Assembly: GCF_022763345.1 (NCBI RefSeq)
Contig: NZ_JALEGS010000090.1
Coordinates: 1 to 41,562 of the forward strand
Length of the DNA: 41,562 bases
Direction of reading: 5' to 3'
Source: Phaeodactylibacter sp.
GTDB taxonomy: Bacteria; Bacteroidota; Bacteroidia; Chitinophagales; Saprospiraceae
The notes under the pieces were generated by a model that ran no database searches, had not been told where the DNA came from, and saw only the letters and a list, made by a program, of their open reading frames with translations. The position numbers and the translations under genes were made by a program. Shown in pieces: positions 1 to 9,642 of this stretch (position 1 is its first letter; every line of letters begins with the position of its first letter).

Positions 1-2430
1 AGGCGTTCACTGCCCCGAACTCGTAGCAGAACTCGCCGGCCTGATCGCCCAAAATGATAATCTCGTCATTGGCTACCGGGATCTCCGCGCCGCCGCATGC
101 TGACCAGGTGTACGGGAAGCCGTAGCCGCTCAGGTCGATCACCGCTGAATCGCCCACGCACAGCTTCAGTGTGTCTGGCAATGCGACCGGCGGGGGTGGG
201 GGCAGGTTGCTGACCACAATCGTTACCGTATCACTCGCGCTACCACATGACAACTGTGGCGTACTCGCGATATATCGATTTATGCCCTCCATCGGCATTA
301 CAGACAAGGTAGCGCCTGTACCCAGAACGGTCCCCTCTTCGCTTGTCCAGGTAATATCGCTATCTGCGAATCCATCCGCTGTGGCAAAGATATTTATAGA
401 CGTGTTGACCGGTCCGCACAAAGCAATGGTGGTGTCTGGTTGTGCGTCTATTGCTGGTTCCGGAATGACGTATACAATCACGTCTACTTCTACTGTATCA
501 CAGGCATTAGAAGCGGTGAAGGTATAGCATGCTTCGCCTACGTTAGTGGCGTTGATTTCAATTTCGTTGCTATTTTCCTGTATCACCGGACCATCGCAGA
601 CAGACCAGGTGTAAGGGAAGCCGTAGCTGCTCACATCAAATATAGTATCCTGCCCTATGCACAAGGTAAGCGTATCCGGCAGTGCAGGAGGAGCCATTGG
701 CAGGCTATCCACGATAACCGTTATGGTATCTGGTGCTACGCAAGGCAGGCCTGAGACACTGGCAATGTACTGGCTCAGTCCAACGCCCGGTGTTACACAA
801 AGCTCGCCTCCGGTCCCCAGGAGGTTCCCATCCAGGTCTGTCCATTCTATACAATCATCAGGCAAGTTGGTGACCGTAGCGGTCAGGCAGGTATCTGGAG
901 CCGGCGCACAAAAGCGCAGGGTATCGTTGGGCTGTGCATCAACCTGTTGTTCCGGGACCACGTAAACGGTGATTTGCTCTTCAATCGCGCCGCAAGCGTT
1001 GGATGCACTGAACCTGAAACACTGTTCTCCTTCTTCATTGCCGCTGATTTCAATAGTATTATTATTCACCTGGATTTCCTGCCCTTCGCAGTCCGACCAT
1101 ACATAAGGATAACCGTAAGTACTGAGATCTATAATAATATCATTGCCCTCGCAAATTTTCAACGTATCCGGAAGCCCAGGAGGCAGCGGCGGCACGAAAT
1201 CATCCACTACAATAGTCACAGTATCTGTGGCGGTACCACAAGCTGCAGTAATGCTGGCGATGTAGTAGCTGGTCCCTACAGCAGGCAAGACGCTAAGCGT
1301 ACCTCCTGTACCCAATGCATCCCCATCCTCGCTAAACCATGCGATGGCATTCTGAGCAAAACCCGGCGCCGTAGCCGTCAAAACTAAGCTGTCTGTTACA
1401 GGAGCACATAACTCGATAGTCGTGTCTGGCTGGGCACTGATTTCAGGGGCTGCAATTACAAAAACGATTACCTGCTCTTCTACCTCACCGCAAATATTAG
1501 AAGCGGAGAAGGTGTAGCAATCTTCTCCTGGTTGGGTACCAGAGATTTGGATTTCGTTATTATTGGTAGCTATAACCTGGCCATCACAGTTGGACCAGGT
1601 GTATGGGTGACTGTAGCTACTCAGGTCCAATACAGTATCTTGATTGGTACAAATCGTCAGTGTATCAGGCAAATCAGGTGGCGGCGGTGGCATTGTTTCC
1701 ACGACTATAGTAACGGTGTCAGCAGTGATACAATCCAGGCCGGGTACATTTGCGATATACTGGCTCGTTCCCTGCGGAGGCGTCACACACAATTCGCTAC
1801 CGGTCCCTAAAAGGTTTCCACTAAGATCCGTCCATTCTATACAGTCGTTTGGCAAACCAATTACAGTTGCGGCCAGGCAGGTATCCGGTGCGGGTATGCA
1901 TAATTGAATGGTATCATTAGGCTGTGCATCTACAACTTGTTCGGGGACAACGTATACTGTCACCTCGGCTTCTACCGTACCGCACTCATTAGAAGCGCTA
2001 AACCGGAAACAAGTCTCTCCAACAACATCGCCTGAAACAATAATACTATCTCCTGATACCGGAATGGCCTGACCGTCACAATCGGACCAGGTGTAAGGGA
2101 ATGCATAATCGCTCAGTTCAATAACAGTTTCATCGCCTACACAAAGCTTGAGCGTGTCTGGTAATGCCGGAAGTGCAGGTTCGGTATCTACCTCGATAGT
2201 TACTGTATCGCTTACCTCACCACAGACAGAAGCCAACGTAGCTATGTATTGGCTCGTTCCTGCCTCGGCCTGCACCATGACCATTCCACCATTGCCTAAG
2301 ACAGTGCCATCGAAGGCTGTCCATACAATCATGGCATCAGGATATCCTGTTGCCGTGGCGGTCAGTTCCACCAGATTGCCCTGATCCGTAATGCATAAGG
2401 AAAGCACGCCATCTGGCTGTGCATCAATAT
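1..2430 (-). repeat. Five coding tandem repeats of ~165 aa in alternating A/B type
   Basis: The DAQP anchor recurs near 438, 930, 1428, 1920 and 2415 (plus-strand coordinates), a spacing of 492-498 bp. Units alternate. The type starting at 930 and 1920 has a cysteine-rich first half (LCIPAPDTC, NDCIEWTDL, ELCVTP), while those at 438, 1428 and 2415 have a first half without these extra cysteines. The effective period is therefore about 990 bp, which suggests duplication of an A-B pair. The array continues past base 1. Confidence 0.8.
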
Positions 2431-4639
2431 CCGGAAGCGGCAGTACCGTTACCAGAGCGTTCGTTTGCGTGATGCCTACCGGGCTAAAGGCCGTGGCCGT
2501 GTAAGTGTAGTTGCCGGCGGATAAGCCACTAAGCACAAGCTCAGAGCCCTGACCCGCTGTTTGGCCCTGCGCATCATTCCATATAATACTGTCAATTAGA
2601 ATAGTGTCCGGGATAATAGTAGCTATTAGTGTCCCGTCTTCACCCTCACAAATTTCAATATCCGGCACGCTGATGGTGTAGTCCGCTTCAGGTGGGGGCA
2701 ATACCGGGAAGGTGAGGGTATCCGGGCAACCGTTGACTTCGCCTACCACCGTATAAGGGGATGCGAGGTCATCAGCAGCCAATATAAAGGTGTCATTCCC
2801 ATCGTCATCAACGACCGTGCCATCGTTTTGGAACCAGGTGTAAACCGCCTCATCGCTATCGGAAGACACGGTAATGGTGATTTCATCCTGTCCAAACTGA
2901 AAAGCATTTCCGTCTACAGACAGATTCAACCCCGGGACGAAATCGATAACCAAGGTATCTGAAAACGATCCACAGTTGGGATCGGTAATATTTAAGACGT
3001 AGGTAATGTCTTCTGTAGGTGTAATCACAGGATTGCCAATCGTGGAGTCGCTCAGCCCCGTAGTGGGAGACCAGCTAAATATCAGGTTAGGGTTAGTTGC
3101 ATTCTCAAAAGAAGGCTGGAAAGTATCCCCTTCACAAACGACTACTTCCTGCTCCTCTATACCTCCGGACAAAGCGCCGCCTTCCACTGCAACAGTATCC
3201 GAAAGTGGGCAATTGTTGGCATCCCGTACGGTGGCAATGTAGCTGCCCTCGTCCAGGTTCGATGCGTCAACTGGGTTGCCATTTAGATCGGTGACCTCCA
3301 AGGTGTAAGGAGGTGTTCCGCCTGTGGCTGCGTTCAGGGCAATGCTGCCGGGGATAATGTTCCCGGGCTCACAGGTACCGTCAATAACGGTCAGTTGCGC
3401 TTCCAGGGTTACCGGTTCCACAGACAACATAAATTCACAAAAGCAGTTATCCGCCGAGCTGATGCGTCTTATTTCGTAGTCTCCATATTGTACTTCGATG
3501 AATACAGCCCCGTTGCCCGGTAATGAAGCCAGCAAGAATCCCGCATTGACCTGCCGGACCTGATAAGTCTCATCTGCTGTGCCGCTGCCATCAAAGTACA
3601 GATACGCCGGATCCCCCGGGCAAACCGGGTCAAAGACCGACCAGCCTTCGTTACACTCAAAGCCAGGCGTATTCAGCTCGATCGAAGCTTCTGCCTCGCA
3701 GACAAACCCATACTCCACTTTTACGGTATACAGGCCAACAGGCAGCCCCTCAAAAGTGTAGGGGTTATTATTGGTAGTAATTTCCAGGCCCTCATTCAAG
3801 GTAATGGTATATGGAGGGAAACCTTCTTCCATGGTCACCGTGATGGTTCCATCATCGCTACTGCAAAGGGAAGGTGGCGTGCCTGTTAGGGAGATGGGCT
3901 CCTGCGCCTGCGGAATGGTGACTGGCAAAGAGGTCAGACATCCTGCTGCATCTGTAACTATAAAGGTGTAATCCCCAGGGGCGAGCCCTGAAATATTAAT
4001 TGTACCGTCTGCACTCAGTGTGTTGCTGCCACCATCGCCCCATGAAATTTGGTAGGGCGGTGTGCCTCCGCTTATGTCTAGCTTGACGCCACCGGAAAGC
4101 GTTGCGCAATTACCTGCCGTTATGCTTCTGACCTCTACAGTTGGGCCTTCTTTAGTGTCAATGACTACTTCTGTCTCGATCAGGCAATCCCGTAGCGACT
4201 GATCTTCGAGCAACTCACTAATCCCAATGGTCACTTTGTAAACGCCAGGTGCAAGGTTTTCGGCAGTTGGGCCAGTGCTGATGCCGCCTTCCCAGTTGTA
4301 AACAAACTCCGTTCCCGCAGGTAAGCCTACTGGCGTTACGGTAGCCGAGCCATTGCTTTGCCCACAGTCTGCATCAATGGAAATCCAGGTGACCTGAAAA
4401 TCCGGGCAAACGGCATCGCAAACAAAGTCAGGAAGGGCGGGAGAAATGGTGTCTTCCTCCACACCATAAAAAGGCAATTGCAGGGCATACGAGCCTGATG
4501 TTGCCTGCCATTCGCAAAGGGCACTGGCATCGTTCCAGGGGTATAAAGACTTACTTCCTCCGGATGTACTGCTCCCTATGGCAAGGAGCAACACCAAAAG
4601 CCAGCTTCGGTTAAGGTATACTGATCCGATATGTATCAT
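1..4639 (-). CDS. Giant SprB-repeat surface adhesin (partial, C-terminus outside window)
   Basis: The frame is open from the ATG at 4639 to base 1 with no stop, giving at least 1546 residues, and the C-terminus lies outside the window. The N-terminus (MIHIGSVYLNRSWLLVLLLA) is a signal peptide. The first ~700 residues hold SprB-type repeats with GGTPPY, LAPGDYTFIVTDAAGC and DANNC motifs, as in SprB of Flavobacterium gliding. From about 2430 to 1 there are five tandem units of 492-498 bp (about 165 residues), each with a DAQP, LC, PDTLxLC, PYTWSxC and CYxFSASNxC pattern. The start overlaps the stop of the upstream PD40/OmpA gene (ATGA), so the two are probably translationally coupled. A C-terminal gliding-motility or T9SS sorting domain is expected but not visible. 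The protein is probably displayed on the cell surface; its ligand is unknown. Confidence 0.85.
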   Translation of the reverse strand, partial: MIHIGSVYLNRSWLLVLLLAIGSSTSGGSKSLYPWNDASALCEWQATSGSYALQLPFYGVEEDTISPALPDFVCDAVCPDFQVTWISIDADCGQSNGSATVTPVGLPAGTEFVYNWEGGISTGPTAENLAPGVYKVTIGISELLEDQSLRDCLIETEVVIDTKEGPTVEVRSITAGNCATLSGGVKLDISGGTPPYQISWGDGGSNTLSADGTINISGLAPGDYTFIVTDAAGCLTSLPVTIPQAQEPISLTGTPPSLCSSDDGTITVTMEEGFPPYTITLNEGLEITTNNNPYTFEGLPVGLYTVKVEYGFVCEAEASIELNTPGFECNEGWSVFDPVCPGDPAYLYFDGSGTADETYQVRQVNAGFLLASLPGNGAVFIEVQYGDYEIRRISSADNCFCEFMLSVEPVTLEAQLTVIDGTCEPGNIIPGSIALNAATGGTPPYTLEVTDLNGNPVDASNLDEGSYIATVRDANNCPLSDTVAVEGGALSGGIEEQEVVVCEGDTFQPSFENATNPNLIFSWSPTTGLSDSTIGNPVITPTEDITYVLNITDPNCGSFSDTLVIDFVPGLNLSVDGNAFQFGQDEITITVSSDSDEAVYTWFQNDGTVVDDDGNDTFILAADDLASPYTVVGEVNGCPDTLTFPVLPPPEADYTISVPDIEICEGEDGTLIATIIPDTILIDSIIWNDAQGQTAGQGSELVLSGLSAGNYTYTATAFSPVGITQTNALVTVLPLPDIDAQPDGVLSLCITDQGNLVELTATATGYPDAMIVWTAFDGTVLGNGGMVMVQAEAGTSQYIATLASVCGEVSDTVTIEVDTEPALPALPDTLKLCVGDETVIELSDYAFPYTWSDCDGQAIPVSGDSIIVSGDVVGETCFRFSASNECGTVEAEVTVYVVPEQVVDAQPNDTIQLCIPAPDTCLAATVIGLPNDCIEWTDLSGNLLGTGSELCVTPPQGTSQYIANVPGLDCITADTVTIVVETMPPPPPDLPDTLTICTNQDTVLDLSSYSHPYTWSNCDGQVIATNNNEIQISGTQPGEDCYTFSASNICGEVEEQVIVFVIAAPEISAQPDTTIELCAPVTDSLVLTATAPGFAQNAIAWFSEDGDALGTGGTLSVLPAVGTSYYIASITAACGTATDTVTIVVDDFVPPLPPGLPDTLKICEGNDIIIDLSTYGYPYVWSDCEGQEIQVNNNTIEISGNEEGEQCFRFSASNACGAIEEQITVYVVPEQQVDAQPNDTLRFCAPAPDTCLTATVTNLPDDCIEWTDLDGNLLGTGGELCVTPGVGLSQYIASVSGLPCVAPDTITVIVDSLPMAPPALPDTLTLCIGQDTIFDVSSYGFPYTWSVCDGPVIQENSNEIEINATNVGEACYTFTASNACDTVEVDVIVYVIPEPAIDAQPDTTIALCGPVNTSINIFATADGFADSDITWTSEEGTVLGTGATLSVMPMEGINRYIASTPQLSCGSASDTVTIVVSNLPPPPPVALPDTLKLCVGDSAVIDLSGYGFPYTWSACGGAEIPVANDEIIILGDQAGEFCYEFGAVNA

Positions 4640-7314
4640 TGTTCGGGATTTTTTCGCGTTTCGTTATTGGTTTGGGTACAGTCTTCGTCGAGGTCAAAGA
4701 GGGAAAGTTTTGGAGCATTTTGCTCAGGCAATACCACATTGAGTTCTACCCGGCGGTCTGTTGCAGCAGCAATATTGTACTTGCCATCTTCATCTCCGCC
4801 TGGTACGTTTCCGCTTGCTTTGGATTCACCCAAAGGTAGGGGAATGATGCGCACCTTTGCATTAGAGCCATTGGGGCCCATCAAATCGCCGAGCCTTACG
4901 CCATTCCATTCCTGTTTTTCCATATATTCCTGAATACACTGTATCCGCCGCAGCGCGAGGCTGTCGTTGTAAATCTTGTTACCCCGGGCACTACATAGGC
5001 CTTGAATTTCAACCTGAATATGCTGGTCGGCTTCAAGTTCACCAGCCGCTTCAATCAAGGTTTTGGACAGCTCAATTAGTGCATCCCGGCCTTCTTCGAT
5101 ATCCCTTTCGAAGAAAAGGCGGATCCGGCTTTGTACAGTATCCCTGTCAGGATTGTTCTCAAAGTAGGTGTCATCCAAAGCAAGGTATTCCTCAATAGCA
5201 TCATCAAAGGATTGATCCGTAACGCTGGTATACCCCCGGAAGCCACCTGGGACACGCCCGGCGCGGTTTGGCTTATCGTTATGGAAATACACCCGGACTT
5301 CCCGGCGCTGATCGGCAGGCAGGGGAATGTCTATTTCCTGGTAACAGACTTTCTGGCACTGCGCTTTAGGAAAGTAAACGCCCTCAAGCGTATCCGGATA
5401 TAAAGTGACGACACCAGGGAGTACACCCTGAATGGTACGCTCTGTAGAATCCACTGAAACACCAATATTGTAAGCCCGATCAAAAGCCAACCGGTAAAGG
5501 CCTGACTGCCCTTCGACTGCACTGAGCAAATTGCCGCTCTGGTCTTCAACGGTGACCTCGCCAATTTCAATCAGTTCGCCCTCCAGAAAAAAACCAGTGG
5601 AAACCGCCAACTCCACATAATCAGGAAGAAGATCTATGATGACACTGGCGGTTTGGGCGGTATCAAAATGGGCAAGCCTCAGGTCAATGACCGTATCCAC
5701 CATGGCTCCGATTGATGGATTGGAAGCAATAACCCGGTACTGCCGGTATTGCCTCACGGGCAATGTCTCTGCAATATCGTCCATTGTGGCTGTATTGAGG
5801 AGCGTGTCCAACTGTCGGCAATCCGAAACATCAATGACTTTCAACTCTGTGTCTGTATATCCTCTGGGTTTTTGATCGCACTGTATGACTTCTACGTACA
5901 GTTCCCGATCCAGCTTTCGCTGGCCGGTAAATATATCCTGACAGCAGGCATCAATGGCTTCATCAAAGCGCCTTGACCTCGGCCGGTCAGAAGACAAATA
6001 TACAGTACTCCCTTCCTCGGAAGTAAAGAAATACATGTCGTTGAAGCCTGAATTATAAGGTGCACCAAGGTTATCTGGCTGAGACCACCCCTCTTCAGTT
6101 TTTAGCGTCTTAAATAAATCATACATCCCATAGCCCGGAGGCGCATCTGAACAAAAGTATAATGTACTCGATAACTGATGATAAAAAGGTGTGGATTCAT
6201 TCCATTGGGAGTTTACCGGTTCGCCAAGGTTGGTGATGGCGTTTGCGGTCCCTGAAGCTTCATCGAAGCTGGCCTGCCAGATATCTAGCCCGCCCAGCGT
6301 ACCGGGACGGTCAGACACGAAGTAAAGCACTACAGCTTCTGTTGCGCAATCATAGCCAAAAGCAGGCTGTGTAGTGGTATAGCGACCGCCCTGATTAATT
6401 TCCATCAGCTGTGGCTCGCCCCAAATGCCGGGACCTTGTGACTGACGCTTGTAAAGCTTACAACGGATAGAGTCTTCAACGGATTCGCAAACAGAGAAGA
6501 CCATCCAGCCACCGGAAGGACTGATGGCCCGATGAAGAGTGAATTGATCTTCTTTGTTGAAGGGTTCAGCGGTTGGCAGAACAGTCAGCAGGGTATCCAT
6601 CCCGCCTGTATCCAACGGAGCAAAAACGGCCCGTAAATTCATACCATAAGTAGTCGACTGCCGCTTTCGCCTTAAGGGGTTATTATCAAAGCGCAGGGAG
6701 GAGAAATACAAGGTATCGCCTTCCATAACAGGAGCAAGATCGGAGTAGCCGGAGTTGATTTTATTGCTTGTCAGTCGGTGCAACGTATCTTTTTCCAGCC
6801 ATCCATTGCGCTGAATACTGTATTCGACTTTTTGAATACCAGCGGCCGCAGCTTCGCGGTACCGTTCCTGTAAAACCGGATCCGCGCTTACTTTTGAGCT
6901 GAGCTCCGTTTCCACTTTTTCGAAGAGCGACTTGGCAAGGCTGTAATCCGCTTCGCTCTCCCCTTTGGACAGGAGCAACTGCGCACGATAATAAACAGTG
7001 CGGGCATATATGGAATCTATACGGTTGTTATCCTCAGAGGCCACCATCAGGTTAGCGAAAACCGAATCTGCTTTAGAGAAATAGTTGAAGCGCTGAGCCG
7101 AAAGCCCGTACTGAAAAGCAAGAAGCCGCTGTGGGCGGCTGTACTTATCATCATCGTATTCCAATACAACTTCATAGCACTTGAAAGCCGTAAAGTAGTC
7201 ACGGCTCTGGTACGCCTCGTCCCCGGCTTCAAGCACCTTTTCCAATGACTGGGACACTCCCCAAAGGGGCGGGAGCAGAAGCGCCAACAGCAGGGACAAC
7301 ATTTTGATATTCAT
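4636..7314 (-). CDS. TPR/PD40/OmpA-family outer-membrane protein, PorE-like
   Basis: This is an 892-residue exported protein. Residues 1-22 are a signal peptide (MNIKMLSLLLALLLPPLWG...). A TPR-like helical region follows (about 25-160), then a PD40/WD40-like propeller (about 190-450) with repeated LYFSS, LYFVSDRP, GGLDIW and YLSSDRP motifs. The C-terminal OmpA-like peptidoglycan-binding domain (about 765-861) contains the region from HIQVEIQG to TDRRVELNVV. TPR-PD40-OmpA is the layout of T9SS PorE, although PorE-like paralogues are common next to adhesins, so the exact role is inferred. It lies between a PorP/SprF-like gene and a giant SprB-like adhesin, whose start it overlaps by 4 bp. A likely role is tethering the secretion or adhesin complex to peptidoglycan. 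Confidence 0.82.
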   Translation of the reverse strand: MNIKMLSLLLALLLPPLWGVSQSLEKVLEAGDEAYQSRDYFTAFKCYEVVLEYDDDKYSRPQRLLAFQYGLSAQRFNYFSKADSVFANLMVASEDNNRIDSIYARTVYYRAQLLLSKGESEADYSLAKSLFEKVETELSSKVSADPVLQERYREAAAAGIQKVEYSIQRNGWLEKDTLHRLTSNKINSGYSDLAPVMEGDTLYFSSLRFDNNPLRRKRQSTTYGMNLRAVFAPLDTGGMDTLLTVLPTAEPFNKEDQFTLHRAISPSGGWMVFSVCESVEDSIRCKLYKRQSQGPGIWGEPQLMEINQGGRYTTTQPAFGYDCATEAVVLYFVSDRPGTLGGLDIWQASFDEASGTANAITNLGEPVNSQWNESTPFYHQLSSTLYFCSDAPPGYGMYDLFKTLKTEEGWSQPDNLGAPYNSGFNDMYFFTSEEGSTVYLSSDRPRSRRFDEAIDACCQDIFTGQRKLDRELYVEVIQCDQKPRGYTDTELKVIDVSDCRQLDTLLNTATMDDIAETLPVRQYRQYRVIASNPSIGAMVDTVIDLRLAHFDTAQTASVIIDLLPDYVELAVSTGFFLEGELIEIGEVTVEDQSGNLLSAVEGQSGLYRLAFDRAYNIGVSVDSTERTIQGVLPGVVTLYPDTLEGVYFPKAQCQKVCYQEIDIPLPADQRREVRVYFHNDKPNRAGRVPGGFRGYTSVTDQSFDDAIEEYLALDDTYFENNPDRDTVQSRIRLFFERDIEEGRDALIELSKTLIEAAGELEADQHIQVEIQGLCSARGNKIYNDSLALRRIQCIQEYMEKQEWNGVRLGDLMGPNGSNAKVRIIPLPLGESKASGNVPGGDEDGKYNIAAATDRRVELNVVLPEQNAPKLSLFDLDEDCTQTNNETRKNPEQ

Positions 7315-7632
7315 AAGTCAGTAATTGTCTTCATCTTTTAGGTAATCAAAGCTGGCCTGCTATCCATACATAGCAACCGGCCTCTCAAAAATGCAGGCCA
7401 ATTCGATGCTTTATGCTGGTCTGGCACGGCTGCGGCCGCAAGCAGGTCGTACCACTAATAATTTATTTGCAGGTACAATGATGAAACGCCTTAACCATCG
7501 TAGTTGGGGGGATGACAGGGCGCCGGTCGTGTGTTGGTCGTTCTTATTATTCCGGCACCGCCGGCTTGCCGAAGACAAGCGCGGCCTGGTTTGCTCATAG
7601 TACCTGTGCAGGCGCAAAGCGCCGTTTTCTCA
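7315..7632. other. Non-coding gap between PorP-like and PD40/OmpA genes
   Basis: This gap of 318 bp has no convincing gene. The two overlapping ~70-codon frames inside it look random (Arg-rich, no family). It holds a GC hairpin just after the PorP-like stop (GGCGC-AAA-GCGCC, 7611-7623) without a clear T-tract, and a TATTATTCCGGCACC string at 7545-7559 that also occurs near 28141. The second gene may therefore have its own promoter or be read through from the first. Confidence 0.5.
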
Positions 7633-8691
7633 TTATAACAACGGACAGAAATAGTTGTCCAGGCATATCTGGCTCAAGGTATATCGTACCGTCAGCTCCC
7701 AGCCACCCCGGTTGCGGGTAGCCACGTCAAATGCAGAAATATTAATGTCATACGAAAACCCGGCAAAGATATCGCCATACTGCATTCCAATTGTTGGGTA
7801 TACCACATCCCCCAGCTCATTATTGAAGCGATAGCCACAGCTTAGCTCAAGGGCGGTGACACTACCAGGGGTCTTATCGAAAAATACCCGGCCGCCAAAA
7901 TTGGTCAGCCATTCCTTATAGACGCCCTGGAACTGAAAATTCAGGTTAGCAAATACATCAACGATAGGGTCAACCTGCTTATTAGCCAGAATGTACGGGC
8001 TAATGCGCATAGGCAGTTCTGCCCTTGGCCCTCTCACTTCATTAAATGCCTGGTCCGGGCGATTGAGGTGAAAAACGCCCACACCTATGTCTATTGAGGA
8101 CCGGTTTTTGAGCGTGTTTACGATCTCACAGTTGCTGAAATCCTGAATACGCAGGTTGATGCCCGCACTGAAATCAGCGAAGTCGTTTTCGAAGTTTTGA
8201 AAAATTTCGTTGGGGGGCAGATCAGGATTGCCACTACTGGTGGTGGGGTCGTATTGGCTATTAAACAGCAACGGGTTAATATCGAAATCTCTGCGGGCAA
8301 TTCCTGACTGGGCGCCGGCAGTGATGAATACCTTTTCGGCCAGCCGGTGTGTGTAGGAAAGGTTGAAATTAAGGTTGGTATTTTGCAGCCGGGCCAATCC
8401 CGCACGATCGTAATTGAAGGAAGCCCCAACGGCCCAGAATCCATTTTTCATCTGGTTACGGTTGGGCAGCTTCACATCCGCGCTGGCAGAAAACGTCAGG
8501 TAATTAACGGGGACTGTCCGCCACTGCTGCCTCGAGTTGCTAATCGCCCGAAACTTCCCCCTGAATATGCCGGTGAGCCCCGGGTTCGTCGTGGCAGGCG
8601 CATATCCGAACTGAGAATAGTGGATATCCTGAGCGTTGACCCCGGGAATAGCCCAAAGGGCCAAAAACGCAACGTATAGTAACTTTCTCAA
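7633..8691 (-). CDS. PorP/SprF family type IX secretion membrane protein
   Basis: The protein has 352 residues. The N-terminus is a signal peptide ending near GVNAQ. The following QDIHYSQFGYAPATTNPGLTG is the hallmark start of the PorP/SprF family (HYSQF followed by an NPA/NPG motif). The rest is predicted outer-membrane beta-barrel with alternating strands and ends in an aromatic-rich segment. In Flavobacterium, SprF is needed for surface delivery of SprB, and paralogues usually sit beside large adhesin genes, as here. The start codon is TTG at 8691: a TAA lies in frame 24 bases upstream and there is no ATG between. The TTG start fits the signal peptide exactly. Confidence 0.88.
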   Translation of the reverse strand: MRKLLYVAFLALWAIPGVNAQDIHYSQFGYAPATTNPGLTGIFRGKFRAISNSRQQWRTVPVNYLTFSASADVKLPNRNQMKNGFWAVGASFNYDRAGLARLQNTNLNFNLSYTHRLAEKVFITAGAQSGIARRDFDINPLLFNSQYDPTTSSGNPDLPPNEIFQNFENDFADFSAGINLRIQDFSNCEIVNTLKNRSSIDIGVGVFHLNRPDQAFNEVRGPRAELPMRISPYILANKQVDPIVDVFANLNFQFQGVYKEWLTNFGGRVFFDKTPGSVTALELSCGYRFNNELGDVVYPTIGMQYGDIFAGFSYDINISAFDVATRNRGGWELTVRYTLSQICLDNYFCPLL

Positions 8692-9234
8692 AATGGACCG
8701 TTTTAACTTAGTTTAATACTTTTGAATCACGCTTGGGGGGCTGAGCGTTCCGTTATGAGTTGTTCCATGTGTGCGCAAATCAGCACACCAAACACTCATA
8801 AATATTTACCGGCAACAGGAAGGCAGGAAGCTCCAAACCACCCAATCATCCGTATAGAAAAGTTGCTATTATTCCGGGTCCGTGCCCAATATACAGAAAA
8901 GATTCCGCTAGTGCTTTGTTAATCATTAAACAATGGGCTCCCTATGGCACCTTTTTGACAGACTTTGCGCATCGCAGCCCTGCAAATGTATCGATACCCA
9001 GTATGGCCCACACTTATGCAGCCCAACGGAGGAAGCAGATCAATAGCCTTTTTCCAAAGTGCAGCCTCCTGGCAAATCCTGTTGCATAGCAGGTGGAAGG
9101 GCAACTGCTCCTCATTTAAAGGGCTAAGCTGTAAGCCAGCCCAAACCCTGCTGAAGCCTTAGGCCAATTTGCATACTTGCTTTACTGATCGCACCAAGAT
9201 CACTTAACCTGTATATCACAAGGGGGGAATTATT

Positions 9235-9258
9235 TTGGCAGGAACATTAGCCTGCCAA
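9235..9258. repeat. Inverted repeat in the 8.7-9.7 kb intergenic region
   Basis: The arms TTGGCAGG and CCTGCCAA pair perfectly over 8 bp around the loop AACATTAG. No run of T follows on either strand, so a terminator is not supported. It could be an operator or a weak RNA hairpin. Confidence 0.4.
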
Positions 9259-9542
9259 TACAAAATAGAAATACGAGGCAGAGCACTGTTTCGTTACATA
9301 AAACCAAAATATAATTAAAAATATTTCAGTTTATCGCTTGTTTTTTGGTACGAATGCTATGGTTTTACTAACTTTATCGGGTAACTAGGACGATACCTTA
9401 TCTCATTTTTTCAATCGCTATGTAACATTTCGGGTTTTGTGCCCGTTAACCATCAAGTCTTTCCAAAGGAAATGTCAGTGTGATTTTTGCACTTAAAGCA
9501 TCTCAGGGATAGGCTTTAGATATATTTTTTTCTAAATTGAAC

Positions 9543-9573
9543 TTGTTTTTATTAGAAAAAAAGTTATATCTTG
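9543..9573 (+). promoter_or_regulatory. Possible promoter of the beta-helix gene
   Basis: TTG at 9543-9545 is followed after 21 bp by TATCTTG (9567-9573), close to the Bacteroidota TTTG / TAnnTTTG pattern. Transcription would start near 9580, immediately before the first stem-loop of the leader. The match is imperfect. Confidence 0.35.
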
Positions 9574-9580
9574 TGATCAA

Positions 9581-9642
9581 ATTCAGATACGGGGCATCCC
9601 AAGCTCTGAATCTGAGAAAATAAAGGGGTGACGCCCTTTATT
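9581..9642 (+). promoter_or_regulatory. Structured 5' leader with two stem-loops
   Basis: Two adjacent hairpins lie about 115 bp upstream of the beta-helix gene. The first pairs ATTCAGA (9581-9587) with TCTGAAT (9605-9611) and has an inner GGG-GCAT-CCC stem. The second pairs AATAAAGGG (9619-9627) with CCCTTTATT (9634-9642) around GTGACG. I recognise no known riboswitch class. Together with the promoter-like element just upstream this looks like a transcribed leader of about 175 nt. Confidence 0.4.

Noticed and set aside
171..2384. Regular ~495-bp direct repeats considered as CRISPR or non-coding satellite
   Set aside because: They lie in an open minus-strand frame, vary mainly at wobble positions and encode adhesin domains.
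3469..4530. Short minus-strand frames at 3469-3660 and 4336-4530
   Set aside because: Both are out of frame with, and inside, the giant adhesin gene.
7391..7617. Two overlapping ~69-codon frames between the PorP-like and PD40/OmpA genes
   Set aside because: Opposite strands, random composition, no start signal and no family; likely chance.
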